A stretch of DNA of 64,000 bases, taken from positions 1 to 64,000 of the forward strand of contig CBDASJ010000020.1 of NCBI GenBank assembly GCA_965199555.1. The letters are read 5' to 3'. Each line of letters starts with the position of its first letter. The first letter of the stretch is position 1. The notes below the pieces were generated by a model. The model searched no databases. It had not been told where the DNA came from and was given only the letters and a program-made list of their open reading frames with translations. Made by a program: the position numbers and the translations under genes. The DNA is from LMUY01 sp965199555 (GTDB taxonomy: Bacteria > Pseudomonadota > Alphaproteobacteria > Acetobacterales > Acetobacteraceae). This document shows, piece by piece, positions 41,833 to 51,009 of the stretch.

Positions 41833-42918
41833 ATGGGCCTCCCATCTTCCGTCGCCGGCCCGATATCCCAAGCCATGCCATCGCCCTGGGTCCCGCGTGT
41901 CGTGCTGGCCACCCCGTCCGCCCTGGGCTGGGCGGAGGGTGCTGCGATCGTCGAGCGTGCGGCCGCACTGGGGTCGGAGGTGGTGCGGCTGCGCTCCGAC
42001 CGCCTGGCCGGGCTGCCGGACACCTATCGCGACGCCAAGCGCACCCTCGCGGTCGTGGTCGCCAGCCCGAGCCGGCGTCGCCTGCAAGCCATCCCGCCTT
42101 CCGCCGACTGGCGATTCGACCTGGCGGAGGGTTGCCCAGCGCATTGCGCGTATTGCTACCTGGCCGGCTCGCTGCCCGGGGCGCCCATCATCCGCGCCTA
42201 TGCCAACCTGCCGGAAATCCTGGCGGAGCTGCCGGGGGCTGTGGGGCTCGGCTCGGTCACCTCCACTTCGGCGGCCCGCGCGCATGAGGGCACGACGTTC
42301 GAATGCTCCTGCTATACCGACCCGCTTGCGCTGGAACACCTGACCGGGCATTTGGCGGCCTGCATCACCCGGTTCGGCGCCTGGGATGCGCCGGTGCAGT
42401 TGCGGTTCACCACCAAGTTCGACGCGGTCGGCCCCCTGCTGCCCTTGGCGCACCATGGCCGCACGCGGGTCCGCTTCTCCGTCAACGCGCGCGAAGCGGA
42501 GCGGCACGAGGGCGGGGCACCCCGTATGCCGCAACGGCTGGCGGCCCTGCGCGCGATGGCTGCGGCCGGGTACCCGGTCGGCTTGACGGTGGCGCCCATC
42601 CTGCGCGTCCCGAACTGGGCGGAGGCATATGACCGGCTGTTCGCGGACGTCGCCGCGGCGCTGGACGGCCTGCCCGGCCTGGACCTCACGGCCGAACTGA
42701 TCACCCATCGGTTCACGCCCAAGTCGAAGGAAATGCTGACCGGGTGGTATCCCGGCAGCCCGCTGGAAATGGACGAAGCCCAGCGGAGCCGGAAGATGAC
42801 GAAGTTCGGCTCCGTCAAATACGTCCTCCCGCGCAGCGACATGGTCGCCATGCGGAGCACGATCGAGGCATCGGTCGCGCGATGGCTGCCGCAGGCCAGC
42901 ATCTTGTACTGGACCTGA
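41833..42918 (+). CDS. Spore photoproduct lyase family radical SAM protein
   Basis: A radical SAM enzyme of the SPL family, 361 aa from ATG 41833 or 347 aa from ATG 41875. The cluster motif CxxxCxxC is in FDLAEGCPAHCAYCYLAGSL. Typical SPL blocks follow: FECSCYTDPLALEHLTGHLA (with a Cys near where the H-atom donor lies in Bacillus SplB), VQLRFTTKFDAVGPLLPLAH, RVRFSVNAREAERHEGG, GLTVAPILRVPNWAEAY, AELITHRFTPKSKEM and the YVLPRSDMVAMR tail. SplB repairs the thymine dimer spore photoproduct; homologues in non-sporulating alphaproteobacteria have an unsettled role, possibly UV-damage repair. Confidence 0.9.
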   Translation: MGLPSSVAGPISQAMPSPWVPRVVLATPSALGWAEGAAIVERAAALGSEVVRLRSDRLAGLPDTYRDAKRTLAVVVASPSRRRLQAIPPSADWRFDLAEGCPAHCAYCYLAGSLPGAPIIRAYANLPEILAELPGAVGLGSVTSTSAARAHEGTTFECSCYTDPLALEHLTGHLAACITRFGAWDAPVQLRFTTKFDAVGPLLPLAHHGRTRVRFSVNAREAERHEGGAPRMPQRLAALRAMAAAGYPVGLTVAPILRVPNWAEAYDRLFADVAAALDGLPGLDLTAELITHRFTPKSKEMLTGWYPGSPLEMDEAQRSRKMTKFGSVKYVLPRSDMVAMRSTIEASVARWLPQASILYWT

Positions 42919-43008
42919 CGGCCCGGCAGCGCTGGCGGAGGCCTTGAACGCCGGGCGATCGACGCAACTTGGGCGGTTGCAACTGCACTTGCCACGGGAA
43001 CACCGTTG

Positions 43009-44085
43009 ATGCCCAGCCTGTTCGACCCCATTCGCCTGGGCGCCATCGAAGCGCCGAACCGGATCATCATGGCACCGCTCACCCGGGGGCGCGCCACGCG
43101 GGCGCACGTGCCGACGGCGTTGATGGCGGAGTATTACGCCCAGCGGGCCAGTGCCGGCCTCATCATCTCGGAGGCCACCGGCATCAGCCAGCAAGGGCTG
43201 GGCTGGCCGCACGCGCCGGGCTTGTGGAGCGCGGAACAGGTGGCCGCCTGGCAGCCCGTCACGGCGGCGGTGCACCGCGCCGGCGGGCGCATTGCCGCCC
43301 AGCTATGGCACATGGGGCAATTGGTGCACCCGGACTTCCTCGGCGGCCAGCCCCCCGTCGCCGCCTCCGCCACCACGGCACCGGATGCGGCCCACACCTA
43401 TGACGGGAAGAAGCCTTACGAGCAGGCCCGCGCGCTGCAATCGGAAGAGATCCCGGCCTTGCTCGAGGACTTCCGGCGCGCCGCCCGCAACGCGCGCGAG
43501 GCGGGGTTCGACGGCGTGCAGATCCACGCCGCCAACGGCTACCTGATCGACGAATTCCTGCGCGACGGCACCAACCACCGCACCGACGCCTATGGCGGCC
43601 CGGTGGAGAACCGCGTGCGCCTGCTGCGGGAGGTGGTGCAGGCGGTGGTGGAAACGGTCGGCGCCGACCGGACCGGAGTGCGGCTGTCGCCGAACGGTGC
43701 CATTCAGGGCTGCAACGACAGCGATCCCGCACGGTTGTTCGTCGCAGCCGCCGGGGTGCTGCAGGAGGCCGGCATCGCCTTTCTGGAGATGCGGGAGCCT
43801 GGCGAGGGCGGTACGTTCGGCAAGCCCGATCACCCGCCGATCGCCCCGGCCATGCGTCGTGTCTTCACCGGTCCGATGATCCTGAACTCCGACTACGACC
43901 CGGCGCGGGCCGCCGCGGCGGTGGCGGATGGCACGGCAGACGCGATCGCGTTCGGCCGCCCGTTCATCGCCAACCCCGACCTGCCGCGACGCATCGCCAA
44001 GGGCGTGCCGCTTGCCAAGGATGTCGCCGGCACTTGGTACAGCCCGGGACCGGAGGGCTACGTGGACTATCCCGCCGCCGCCTGA
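43009..44085 (+). CDS. Old yellow enzyme family NADH:flavin oxidoreductase (NemA-like)
   Basis: A 358-aa FMN-dependent ene-reductase. It has the TIM-barrel blocks FDPIRLGAIEAPNRIIMAPL, SAGLIISEATGISQQGLGWP, the His-x2-Asn pair in GVQIHAANGYLIDEFLRDGT, NHRTDAYGGPVENRVRLLRE, FLEMREPGEGG and ADAIAFGRPFIANPDLPRR. Reduces activated C=C bonds and nitro compounds using NAD(P)H. TTG 43006 and ATG 43009 are consecutive; ATG is used. Monocistronic, with a 98-base gap to the peptidase gene. Confidence 0.94.
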   Translation: MPSLFDPIRLGAIEAPNRIIMAPLTRGRATRAHVPTALMAEYYAQRASAGLIISEATGISQQGLGWPHAPGLWSAEQVAAWQPVTAAVHRAGGRIAAQLWHMGQLVHPDFLGGQPPVAASATTAPDAAHTYDGKKPYEQARALQSEEIPALLEDFRRAARNAREAGFDGVQIHAANGYLIDEFLRDGTNHRTDAYGGPVENRVRLLREVVQAVVETVGADRTGVRLSPNGAIQGCNDSDPARLFVAAAGVLQEAGIAFLEMREPGEGGTFGKPDHPPIAPAMRRVFTGPMILNSDYDPARAAAAVADGTADAIAFGRPFIANPDLPRRIAKGVPLAKDVAGTWYSPGPEGYVDYPAAA

Positions 44086-44183
44086 CAGCGCCATGCCGGA
44101 AGCGGTATAGGCCATGCCGCGAATCACCGTTGCACATCCTGCGCTGTTTGGTTGAGGTGTTCGCGGAATGGGGAGTTGGTGCG

Positions 44184-45662
44184 GTGAAGCTGTTCATGGC
44201 CACGCTGGCGACCGAAACCAACACCTTCTCCCCCTTGCCCACCGGCGACGCGGCCTTTGGCGGCGGACGTGAGTACTACCGCGACGATGGCAGCCGGCAC
44301 CCGCCGACCCTGGCCAATCTTCCGCTGATCGCCTGGCGTCGCTTGGGCGAGATGGAGGGGCACCAGGTAAGCGAAAGCCTGTGCACCTTCGCCCAGCCCG
44401 CCGGGACCACGCTGCGCCACGTCTATGAACGCCTGCGCGACACCATCCTTGATGACCTGCGGGCTGCCATGCCGGTCGATGTGGTGCTGCTGTTCATGCA
44501 CGGTGCCATGGTGGCGCATGGCTACGATGACTGCGAAGGGGACACCCTGGCCCGAGTGCGGGCACTCGTCGGACCCGGCGTCGCCATCGGCATCGAGCTC
44601 GACCTGCATTGCCACCTGACGGAGCAGATGCGGACCAGCGCCGACGCCATCATCCTTTACAAGGAATACCCGCACACGGATGTCGCGGACCGCGCCCCGG
44701 AATTGTATCGCATCTGCGTGGACACGGCGGCGGGCCGGGTCCGCCCCGTCATGGCGTATTACGATACCGGCATGATCGCGACCTTCCGCCCAACGCAGCA
44801 GCCGATGCGCGGCTTCGTCGACCGCATGACGGCGCTGGAAGGGCGGGACGGCATCCTGTCGGTGTCCCTGGGCCACGGCTTTCCATGGGCGGACGTGGAA
44901 GATGTCGGGGCCAAGCTGCTGGTGATCGCGGACAACGATCCAGCCCAAGCCACCGCCCTGGCGCGTACCCTGGGCGGTGAACTCTGGGCGTTGCGCGACC
45001 AGGTGGCGGCCCGGCTGGATACCATCGATGACGGGATCGACGCCGCGTTGCAGCCTGGGACCGGCCCCGTCGTGCTGGCGGACGCGTCCGACAATCCCGG
45101 CGGTGGCGCTTCCGGCGATAACACGGCTCTGCTGCGCCGGGTGCTGGACCGCGGGGTGCAGGGCGCCGTGGTCGGCTGCTTCTGGGACCCGCAGGCGGTG
45201 CAGTTCTGCCTGGAGGCCGGCGAGGGCGCCACCTTCCCGCTTCGCATCGGCGGCAAGTGCGGCCCGGCCTCCGGCGACCCGGTGGACCTGATGGTCACCG
45301 TACGCCGCCTCAGCCCCGACCACTCGCAGGAAGGGCTGAGCGGCGCCCGCTCCGCGTTCGGGCCAAGCGCCTGGGTGTCTGCGGAGGGCGTCGATCTGGT
45401 GCTCACCACCAAACGGCAACAGACCTTCGCACCGGATGCGTTCACCGGGTTGGGCATCACCCTGGCGGACAAGGCGTTGGTGGCGGTGAAGTCCTCCCAG
45501 CACTTCCAGGCCGCGTTCGCGCCGATCGCCCGCGCCATCCACTACGTTTCCGGCCCCGGCGCGCTGGACTTCGACTATGCGGCGATCCCCTACACCAAAC
45601 GCACCAGGCCGTTCTGGCCGCGTGTGGCCGATCCGTTCGCCGGCAACCGCGAACCGTCCTAG
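44184..45662 (+). CDS. M81 family metallopeptidase (MlrC/microcystinase C-like)
   Basis: A 492-aa zinc protein of the M81 family. Hallmarks are KLFMATLATETNTFSPLPTG, HGAMVAHGYDDCEGD, the zinc-site VAIGIELDLHCHLTEQM, AIILYKEYPHTDVADRAPEL, SLGHGFPWADVEDVGA and the phosphate-like loop VLADASDNPGGGASGDNTAL, ending in QAAFAPIARAIHYVSGPGAL. MlrC cleaves linear tetrapeptide products of microcystin; most homologues probably handle other D-amino acid peptides or amides. GTG 44184 with GGGAG eight bases upstream is the start. Confidence 0.9.
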   Translation: MKLFMATLATETNTFSPLPTGDAAFGGGREYYRDDGSRHPPTLANLPLIAWRRLGEMEGHQVSESLCTFAQPAGTTLRHVYERLRDTILDDLRAAMPVDVVLLFMHGAMVAHGYDDCEGDTLARVRALVGPGVAIGIELDLHCHLTEQMRTSADAIILYKEYPHTDVADRAPELYRICVDTAAGRVRPVMAYYDTGMIATFRPTQQPMRGFVDRMTALEGRDGILSVSLGHGFPWADVEDVGAKLLVIADNDPAQATALARTLGGELWALRDQVAARLDTIDDGIDAALQPGTGPVVLADASDNPGGGASGDNTALLRRVLDRGVQGAVVGCFWDPQAVQFCLEAGEGATFPLRIGGKCGPASGDPVDLMVTVRRLSPDHSQEGLSGARSAFGPSAWVSAEGVDLVLTTKRQQTFAPDAFTGLGITLADKALVAVKSSQHFQAAFAPIARAIHYVSGPGALDFDYAAIPYTKRTRPFWPRVADPFAGNREPS

Positions 45663-45686
45663 GCGGCGCGGCCGGCCTCGGGCACG

Positions 45687-45923
45687 CTAAAGCTCAGGCG
45701 GCTCCTGGAAGTAGGACAGCAGCCAGGCTGCCTCAGCTCCCGCCAACGTAATCATCCCGCTGCCATCGGCGAAACGGCCCTTCAAGGCGAGCCGGCATGC
45801 CGCCACGATGGCTTCGACATCGGCAACCCGGCTGTCCGGCCGGCTCGCTTGCCCCATCTCGCCCAGCAGACGCTCGGCTGCCTCAAGCGCCCGGTCCGCC
45901 CGAACCTTCACCGTGGCCATCAT
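45687..45923 (-). CDS. Small helical protein of unknown function
   Basis: A 78-aa protein from the double ATG at 45923/45920, preceded by GGGAGAG. Sequence MMATVKVRADRALEAAERLL, GEMGQASRPDSRVADVEAIV, ending in AWLLSYFQEPPEL; mostly helical, soluble, no motif recognised. It is convergent with the M81 gene and divergent from the isocitrate lyase-family gene at 46182. Confidence 0.5.
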   Translation of the reverse strand: MMATVKVRADRALEAAERLLGEMGQASRPDSRVADVEAIVAACRLALKGRFADGSGMITLAGAEAAWLLSYFQEPPEL

Positions 45924-46181
45924 CTCTCTCCCATCCGGCCACCATCGGCCGCGGCGGAGGCTAGCAGGAAAGCCGGCTGCTGTCGGGCGGCACGTCCGAG
46001 TATCGTGCCAAGGCCGACGGATGCCTGCGATGGCCACGGCCAGTTTTCCATCTTGCCGTTTGCTCCGCAGGGGTATGCAGTGTTGCTTCCGGCGCGTCGC
46101 AGGCCGGGCGGTATGCAGCGCGACGGGCTGCCACGCCCTCCGCGGTGGGGAAGCGCTTGGTGGCGGGCGATGGAGGAAACA

Positions 46182-47063
46182 ATGAACGAGACGAAAACCC
46201 TGCGGGCGCTGCTGGCGCCCGGGCGCTGCCTGGCGCTGCCGGGCGTGTTCGATGGCATTTCGGCGCGGGTCGCCGATAGTCTCGGCTTCGACGCCCTGTA
46301 CATGACCGGGTATGGCAGCGTGGCCTCCGCCCTCGGCGCGGCCGACGCCGGCACGGCCAGCTACAGCGAGATGCTCGACCGGGTGCGCTGCGTCGCGGGC
46401 GCGGTGTCCGTGCCGTTCCTCGCGGACGGCGACACGGGCTATGGCGGCCTGTTGAACGTGGACCGCACCGTTCGCGGCTATGCCGCCGCGGGCGCTGCCG
46501 CCATCCAACTGGAAGACCAGGAATTCCCCAAGAAGTGCGGCCACACCGAGTTCCGCCGGGTGATCCCGATGGTGGACGCGGTGCGGAAGATCCGCGTCGC
46601 GGTGGACGCCCGGCCCAGCAAGGACTTCCTGATCGTCGCCCGCACCGACGCCCGCTACGCGCATGGCATGGACGAAGCACTCCGCCGCGGCGAGGCCTTC
46701 CTGGAAGCCGGGGCCGACATCCTGTTCATCGAAAGCCCAGAATCGCTGGAGGAGCTGCGGCGCGTCGCCGAAACGTTCAAGGGCGCATTGCTGCTCGCCA
46801 ACATGGTGGAAGGCGGGCGTACGCCGTATCTCGGCACCGCCGAATTGGCCGGGCTCGGCTTCTCGATCGCGTTGTTCCCGGGCAGCGGCTTCCTCGCCGC
46901 GGCGGCAGCCCTGAAGGAGGTCTACACCCACATCAAGCAGGCGGGCATCGGCACCGGCAGCAACACGAAGCTGCTGCCATTCAACGAGATGAACACGCTG
47001 ATGGGCTTCCCCGCCGTGCACGACTTCGAACGCCGGCACGGCAACACCGACGCCCGCGCATGA
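46182..47063 (+). CDS. Isocitrate lyase/PEP mutase superfamily enzyme
   Basis: A 293-aa TIM-barrel lyase. It has CLALPGVFDGISARVADSLG, YMTGYGSVASALGAADAG, VPFLADGDTGYGG (Mg site), IQLEDQEFPKKCGHTEFRR with the lyase Cys motif KKCGH, and LIVARTDARYAHGMDEALRR. The Cys marks it as a C-C lyase (2-methylisocitrate, dimethylmalate or oxaloacetate-type) rather than a PEP mutase. ATG 46182 is preceded by GGAGG; ATG 46170 is an alternative. The stop overlaps the MFS gene (ATGA). Confidence 0.9.
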   Translation: MNETKTLRALLAPGRCLALPGVFDGISARVADSLGFDALYMTGYGSVASALGAADAGTASYSEMLDRVRCVAGAVSVPFLADGDTGYGGLLNVDRTVRGYAAAGAAAIQLEDQEFPKKCGHTEFRRVIPMVDAVRKIRVAVDARPSKDFLIVARTDARYAHGMDEALRRGEAFLEAGADILFIESPESLEELRRVAETFKGALLLANMVEGGRTPYLGTAELAGLGFSIALFPGSGFLAAAAALKEVYTHIKQAGIGTGSNTKLLPFNEMNTLMGFPAVHDFERRHGNTDARA

Positions 47064-48427
47064 CCGGGGCCGAGCGCCAGGTCGCGGCGCGGCTGGACCG
47101 GCTGCCGATCCTGCCGTTCCACCGCCGCATCCTCGGCCTGATCGGGGCCGGCATGTTCTTCGACAGCTTCGACATCTATCTCGCCGGCTCCGTGTTGGGG
47201 GAGCTGCTGCATAGCGGCTGGTCCGACCTGGCGACCAACGGGCGGTTCATCTCCGCCACCTTCGTCGGAATGGTGATCGGCGCAGCCGGCGCCGGGTGGC
47301 TGGGCGACCGCTATGGCCGCCGCTTCACCTACCAGTTCAACCTGGCGGTGTTCGGGGCCGCGTCCTTCGCCTGTGCGCTGGCGCCCAGCATGGGATGGCT
47401 GATCGTCGGCCGCTTCGTCACCGGGATCGGCCTCGGGGCGGAGATCGTGATCGGCTACGCGACTCTGCTGGAGTTCATCCCGCCGGTTTACCGTGGCCGC
47501 TGGGGCGCGCTGCTGTCGCTGCTCACCAATTTCGGCCTGTTCGCTTCGACACTGGTGAGCTGGCTGGTGATCCCCGCGTTCGGTTGGCGGCCGATGTTCG
47601 TCATCGCGGGATTGGGCGCGTTCTTCGTGCTTTGGCTGCGCAAGACCATGCCCGAATCCCCCCGCTGGCTGGCCTCGGCCGGGCGCGTGGCGGAGGCGGA
47701 GGCGGTGGTTGCCGGGGCGGAGGCGGAACTGCCGTCGGCCCTCCCCGTCCCGGTCCTGTCCGACGCGACCCCGGCCGCGGGGCTGTCGCGCGGCACCTTC
47801 GTGCGCCGGGCGGTGGTGGGCAGCGTGCTGCAGGCGGTCAACGCCATCTCGATCTACGGCTTCGTCGCCTGGGTGCCGACCTTCCTCGTGCAGCACGGCA
47901 TGGCGATCAATCGCTCGCTGGGCCAGGCGGTGCTGATGTCGCTTGGCGGCCCGGCGGGCGCCGCGCTCGGCTGGCTGTTGAGCGATCGCATCGGCCGCCG
48001 GCCAGCCATCATCGCCTCCTCGCTGATCGCCGCCGCTTGCGGGATCGCCTTCGCCCATGCCTCCAGCCAGGAAATGGCGGTGGTGCTGGGCTTCTTGATG
48101 TTCAGCCTGATCTACTTCCAGGTCGCGGTGATCGTGGCCGGCTACGTGCCCGAACTGTTCCCGACCGCAATCCGCATGCGGGGCACCGCCATCACCAGCG
48201 TGGCCGGCCGGGTGACCGCGATCCTGGTGCCGTTTGCCGTGGTGTGGCTGTTCACCGCGGGCGGGCTTTCCTTTGTGCTGGGCGGCGTGGCAGCGGCGTT
48301 GCTGGTCCAGGCCGTCCTGGTCGCGCTCTACCGGGAAGAAACCAACGGCCGCAGCCTGGAAGCCATCGCCGAGGACGCGCCGGGGGGCGTTCCCGCATCG
48401 CCAGGGGCCGTGCTACCGTCGCGCTGA
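47060..48427 (+). CDS. MFS transporter (aromatic acid/dicarboxylate-type)
   Basis: A 455-aa twelve-helix major facilitator of the sugar/acid:proton symporter type. Motifs: GAGMFFDSFDIYLAGSVLGE (TM1), the A-motif GAGWLGDRYGRRFTYQFNL after TM2, GIGLGAEIVIGYATLLEFIP, RGRWGALLSLL, the central loop KTMPESPRWLASAGR and YVPELFPTAIRMRGTAITSV. ATG 47060 overlaps the stop of the lyase. It likely imports the acid used by the two lyases of this region. Confidence 0.9.
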   Translation: MTGAERQVAARLDRLPILPFHRRILGLIGAGMFFDSFDIYLAGSVLGELLHSGWSDLATNGRFISATFVGMVIGAAGAGWLGDRYGRRFTYQFNLAVFGAASFACALAPSMGWLIVGRFVTGIGLGAEIVIGYATLLEFIPPVYRGRWGALLSLLTNFGLFASTLVSWLVIPAFGWRPMFVIAGLGAFFVLWLRKTMPESPRWLASAGRVAEAEAVVAGAEAELPSALPVPVLSDATPAAGLSRGTFVRRAVVGSVLQAVNAISIYGFVAWVPTFLVQHGMAINRSLGQAVLMSLGGPAGAALGWLLSDRIGRRPAIIASSLIAAACGIAFAHASSQEMAVVLGFLMFSLIYFQVAVIVAGYVPELFPTAIRMRGTAITSVAGRVTAILVPFAVVWLFTAGGLSFVLGGVAAALLVQAVLVALYREETNGRSLEAIAEDAPGGVPASPGAVLPSR

Positions 48428-48471
48428 ACGAGGCCGGACAACCGGCCTGTCGATATTCGGGGGGTGAACAC

Positions 48472-49461
48472 ATGACGATAACAGCCATCGGCCGGCGGGC
48501 CGTCGCGGGTGCCGCCTTGGCGCTGGGCCTGCTGGCCAGCACCGCGGCGTCGGCGGACACCATCACCGTCACCCATTGGGGCGGCCAGTTCTATGGCGCG
48601 CCATACGCCGTCGCCATGGAGAAGGGCTTCTTCAAGCAGCACGGCGTGGACATCACCGGCATCCTGACCGCACCGGGCGGCGGGACGGCGGTGCGCAACA
48701 CCACCGCCGGCGACATCCCGTTCGGCGAGGTGTCCCTGGCGGCCGCGGTGCAGGCGATCAATGCCGGGCAGAAGCTGGTGATCGTGTCGGCGGGGACGCA
48801 AAGCGTGGCCGACCAGATGTGGGCGGTGAAGAAGGGCTCACCCCTGCATGGCATCAAGGACCTTGCCGGCAAGCGCATCGCGTTCACGGCGCCCAACTCC
48901 GTGTCCAACATGATCATCCTGATGGCGCTGAAGGCCAACGGCATGACCGCGCAGCAGGTCCGCCTCGTCCCCGCCGGCGACCTCGGCGCCAATCTGTCGG
49001 CGATCACCAGCGGTGCGGTGGATGCCGGCTTCACCGATACGATGATCTATGCGCAGAACGCGAACGAGGTCCAGCCGGTGTTCCGGGTGAAGGACGTCAT
49101 GTCCCCCCGCATGATGCAAACCGTCTGCGTCACCACCATCGCGTTCGCGCACGACCATCCGGACACGGTCCGCGGGATCATCGCCGCCCGCAAGGAGGGA
49201 CTGGATTACGTCCGGGCGCACCCGGAGGAAGCCGCCGACATCCTGGCCAAGGCCTACAACAACCCCGACGTCGCGCTGTACCGCACCCACATGAAGGACC
49301 TCGTGGGCGACGAATACTGGAGTGACGGGCGCTTCGATTACGAGGGCATGAACCACATGGTGGAAGGCCTGCAGATCACCGGGCAGCTCAAGGACGCGCC
49401 GGATTGGTCCAAGATCGTGGACACCTCGTTCCTGCCGGCGGATGAGCGCGCCGCACGCTGA
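48472..49461 (+). CDS. NMT1/SsuA-like ABC transporter substrate-binding protein
   Basis: A 329-aa periplasmic binding protein. Signal peptide MTITAIGRRAVAGAALALGL ending near STAASA-DT; the mature protein has TVTHWGGQFYGAPYAVAMEK, GFFKQHGVDITGILTAPGGG, WAVKKGSPLHGIKDLAGKRI and SNMIILMALKANGM, typical of the NMT1/THI5-like group that binds sulfonates, nitrilotriacetate-like or pyrimidine precursors. ATG 48472 follows GGGGGG. First gene of an SBP-ATPase-permease-permease operon; the ATPase gene begins inside its last codons. Confidence 0.9.
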   Translation: MTITAIGRRAVAGAALALGLLASTAASADTITVTHWGGQFYGAPYAVAMEKGFFKQHGVDITGILTAPGGGTAVRNTTAGDIPFGEVSLAAAVQAINAGQKLVIVSAGTQSVADQMWAVKKGSPLHGIKDLAGKRIAFTAPNSVSNMIILMALKANGMTAQQVRLVPAGDLGANLSAITSGAVDAGFTDTMIYAQNANEVQPVFRVKDVMSPRMMQTVCVTTIAFAHDHPDTVRGIIAARKEGLDYVRAHPEEAADILAKAYNNPDVALYRTHMKDLVGDEYWSDGRFDYEGMNHMVEGLQITGQLKDAPDWSKIVDTSFLPADERAAR

Positions 49462-50251
49462 GATGGCCCCGTCGCACGCCGTCCTCCGCGGCGTGACCCG
49501 GCGCTACGACGGCAAGCAGCCCATCCACGCCCTGGGCCCGATCGACCTGGACCTGGCGCAAGGCGAGTTCTTTTCGGTGGTCGGCCCGTCCGGCTGCGGC
49601 AAGTCGACCCTGCTGGATGTGCTGTCCGGCCTGGGGCGGCCGAGCGAGGGCACGGTCAGCTTCGAAGGCAAGCCGGTGCGGGGCGACGTGCCGGACGGCG
49701 TGGGTGTGGTGTTCCAGGAGGATTCGAGCTTCGCCTGGCTCACCGTGCGCGACAATGTCGGGTTCGGGCTGCGCCGCTCCGGCCTGTCCCGTGCCGAGAT
49801 CGACCGCCGGGTGGAGGAGGCGATCGCGTTCATGGGCCTCGCGCAGTTCACCCGGCACTTCCCGGCGCAGCTCTCCGGCGGCATGCGTCAGCGCGTGTGC
49901 ATCGCCCGCACGCTGGTGCAGCAGCCGCGGCTCATCCTGCTGGATGAGCCGTTTGGCGCGCTGGACCAGCAAACCAGGCTGTTGATGGGCGACGAACTCC
50001 TCCGGCTGTGGCGGCAAACCGGCGCCACGGTGCTGCTGATCACCCACGCGCTGGACGAGGCGGCGATGCTGTCGGACCGGGTAGGCGTGATGTCGGCCCG
50101 GCCCGGCACCTTTATCGACCTGGTGCAAACCGGTTGGCCGCGCGACCGCGACAGCCGCGTGGTCTCCGACCCGCATTTCGGCGAGCTGACGGCGCGGCTA
50201 TGGACGTCGCTGCGGGCGGAGTCGCTGCGAACCATGGGCCGCAGCCCGTGA
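49442..50251 (+). CDS. ABC transporter ATP-binding protein (SsuB/TauB type)
   Basis: A 269-aa cytoplasmic ATPase. Walker A VVGPSGCGKSTLLDVLSG, Q-loop VFQEDSSFAWLTVRDNV, signature AQLSGGMRQRVCIARTLV, Walker B LILLDEPFGALDQQTR and H-loop LLITHALDEAAMLSDRV. It resembles the ATPases of nitrate/sulfonate/taurine importers. ATG 49442 overlaps the binding-protein gene by 20 bases; ATG 49463 is another option. The stop overlaps the permease start (GTGA). Confidence 0.93.
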   Translation: MSAPHAEMAPSHAVLRGVTRRYDGKQPIHALGPIDLDLAQGEFFSVVGPSGCGKSTLLDVLSGLGRPSEGTVSFEGKPVRGDVPDGVGVVFQEDSSFAWLTVRDNVGFGLRRSGLSRAEIDRRVEEAIAFMGLAQFTRHFPAQLSGGMRQRVCIARTLVQQPRLILLDEPFGALDQQTRLLMGDELLRLWRQTGATVLLITHALDEAAMLSDRVGVMSARPGTFIDLVQTGWPRDRDSRVVSDPHFGELTARLWTSLRAESLRTMGRSP

Positions 50252-51009
50252 GGCGCGGGCTGGCGGTGCTGCTCGTGCGGACAGCCCTGCTGGCCGGCCT
50301 CGTGCTGCTGCTGGAAGTGTTGTGCCGGGCCGGGGCCATCGACCCGCAGGCCGTGCTGCCGCCGAGCGAGATGGTGGCGGCCATGGCCGATGCGCTTTGG
50401 TCCGGCGACGCCACCGCGCCGATGCTGCAAACCTTCAGCACGGTGGCGCTGGCCTGGCTGTTCAGCGTGACGGCGGGCACCGTGCTGGGCGCCTTGCTAC
50501 ATGCCGCGCCGCGGGTGCGCCGCGCGGTCGATCCGCTGCTGGCATCCTATTACTCGGTGCCAACCTTCGTGTTCTATCCCCTCCTGGTGGCGCTGCTAGG
50601 CCTGAGCATGGCGCCGTTGGTGGTGCTGGGCCTGTTGTCGGCTGTGCCGGCGATGGTGATCAGCACCTTGGCCGGGCTGGACAGCGTCACCCCGGTGCTG
50701 CGGCGCGTGGCACGGGTGCAGCGGCTTGGCCCGGTGCGCACCTTCTTTTCCGTGGTGCTCCCCGCCGCCATGCCCTCGCTGTTCGGCGGCTTCAAGCTGG
50801 CGTTGAGCTATGCGCTGATCGGCGTGATCGCCGGCGAGTTCATCCTGTCCGGCAGCGGCCTGGGCTATGCCATCTCCTACGCCTACCAAGCCTTCGAAAC
50901 GCGCACGATGTACGGGCTGATGCTGTTCGTGCTGCTGGTGGCGGTCGGCGCCAACGGGGTGCTGTACGCCTGGGAAGGCCGGCTCGCCCGCCGCCGCGTG
51001 CGGCAATGA
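50248..51009 (+). CDS. ABC transporter permease (SsuC-like), first copy
   Basis: A 253-aa inner-membrane permease with about six helices and the EAA-type loop RRVARVQRLGPVRTFFSVVL-PAAMPSLFGGFKL. Other blocks: SYYSVPTFVFYPLLVALLGL and GEFILSGSGLGYAISYAYQ, a signature of SsuC/TauC permeases. GTG 50248 overlaps the ATPase stop and its own stop overlaps the second permease (ATGA). Confidence 0.92.
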   Translation: MRRGLAVLLVRTALLAGLVLLLEVLCRAGAIDPQAVLPPSEMVAAMADALWSGDATAPMLQTFSTVALAWLFSVTAGTVLGALLHAAPRVRRAVDPLLASYYSVPTFVFYPLLVALLGLSMAPLVVLGLLSAVPAMVISTLAGLDSVTPVLRRVARVQRLGPVRTFFSVVLPAAMPSLFGGFKLALSYALIGVIAGEFILSGSGLGYAISYAYQAFETRTMYGLMLFVLLVAVGANGVLYAWEGRLARRRVRQ

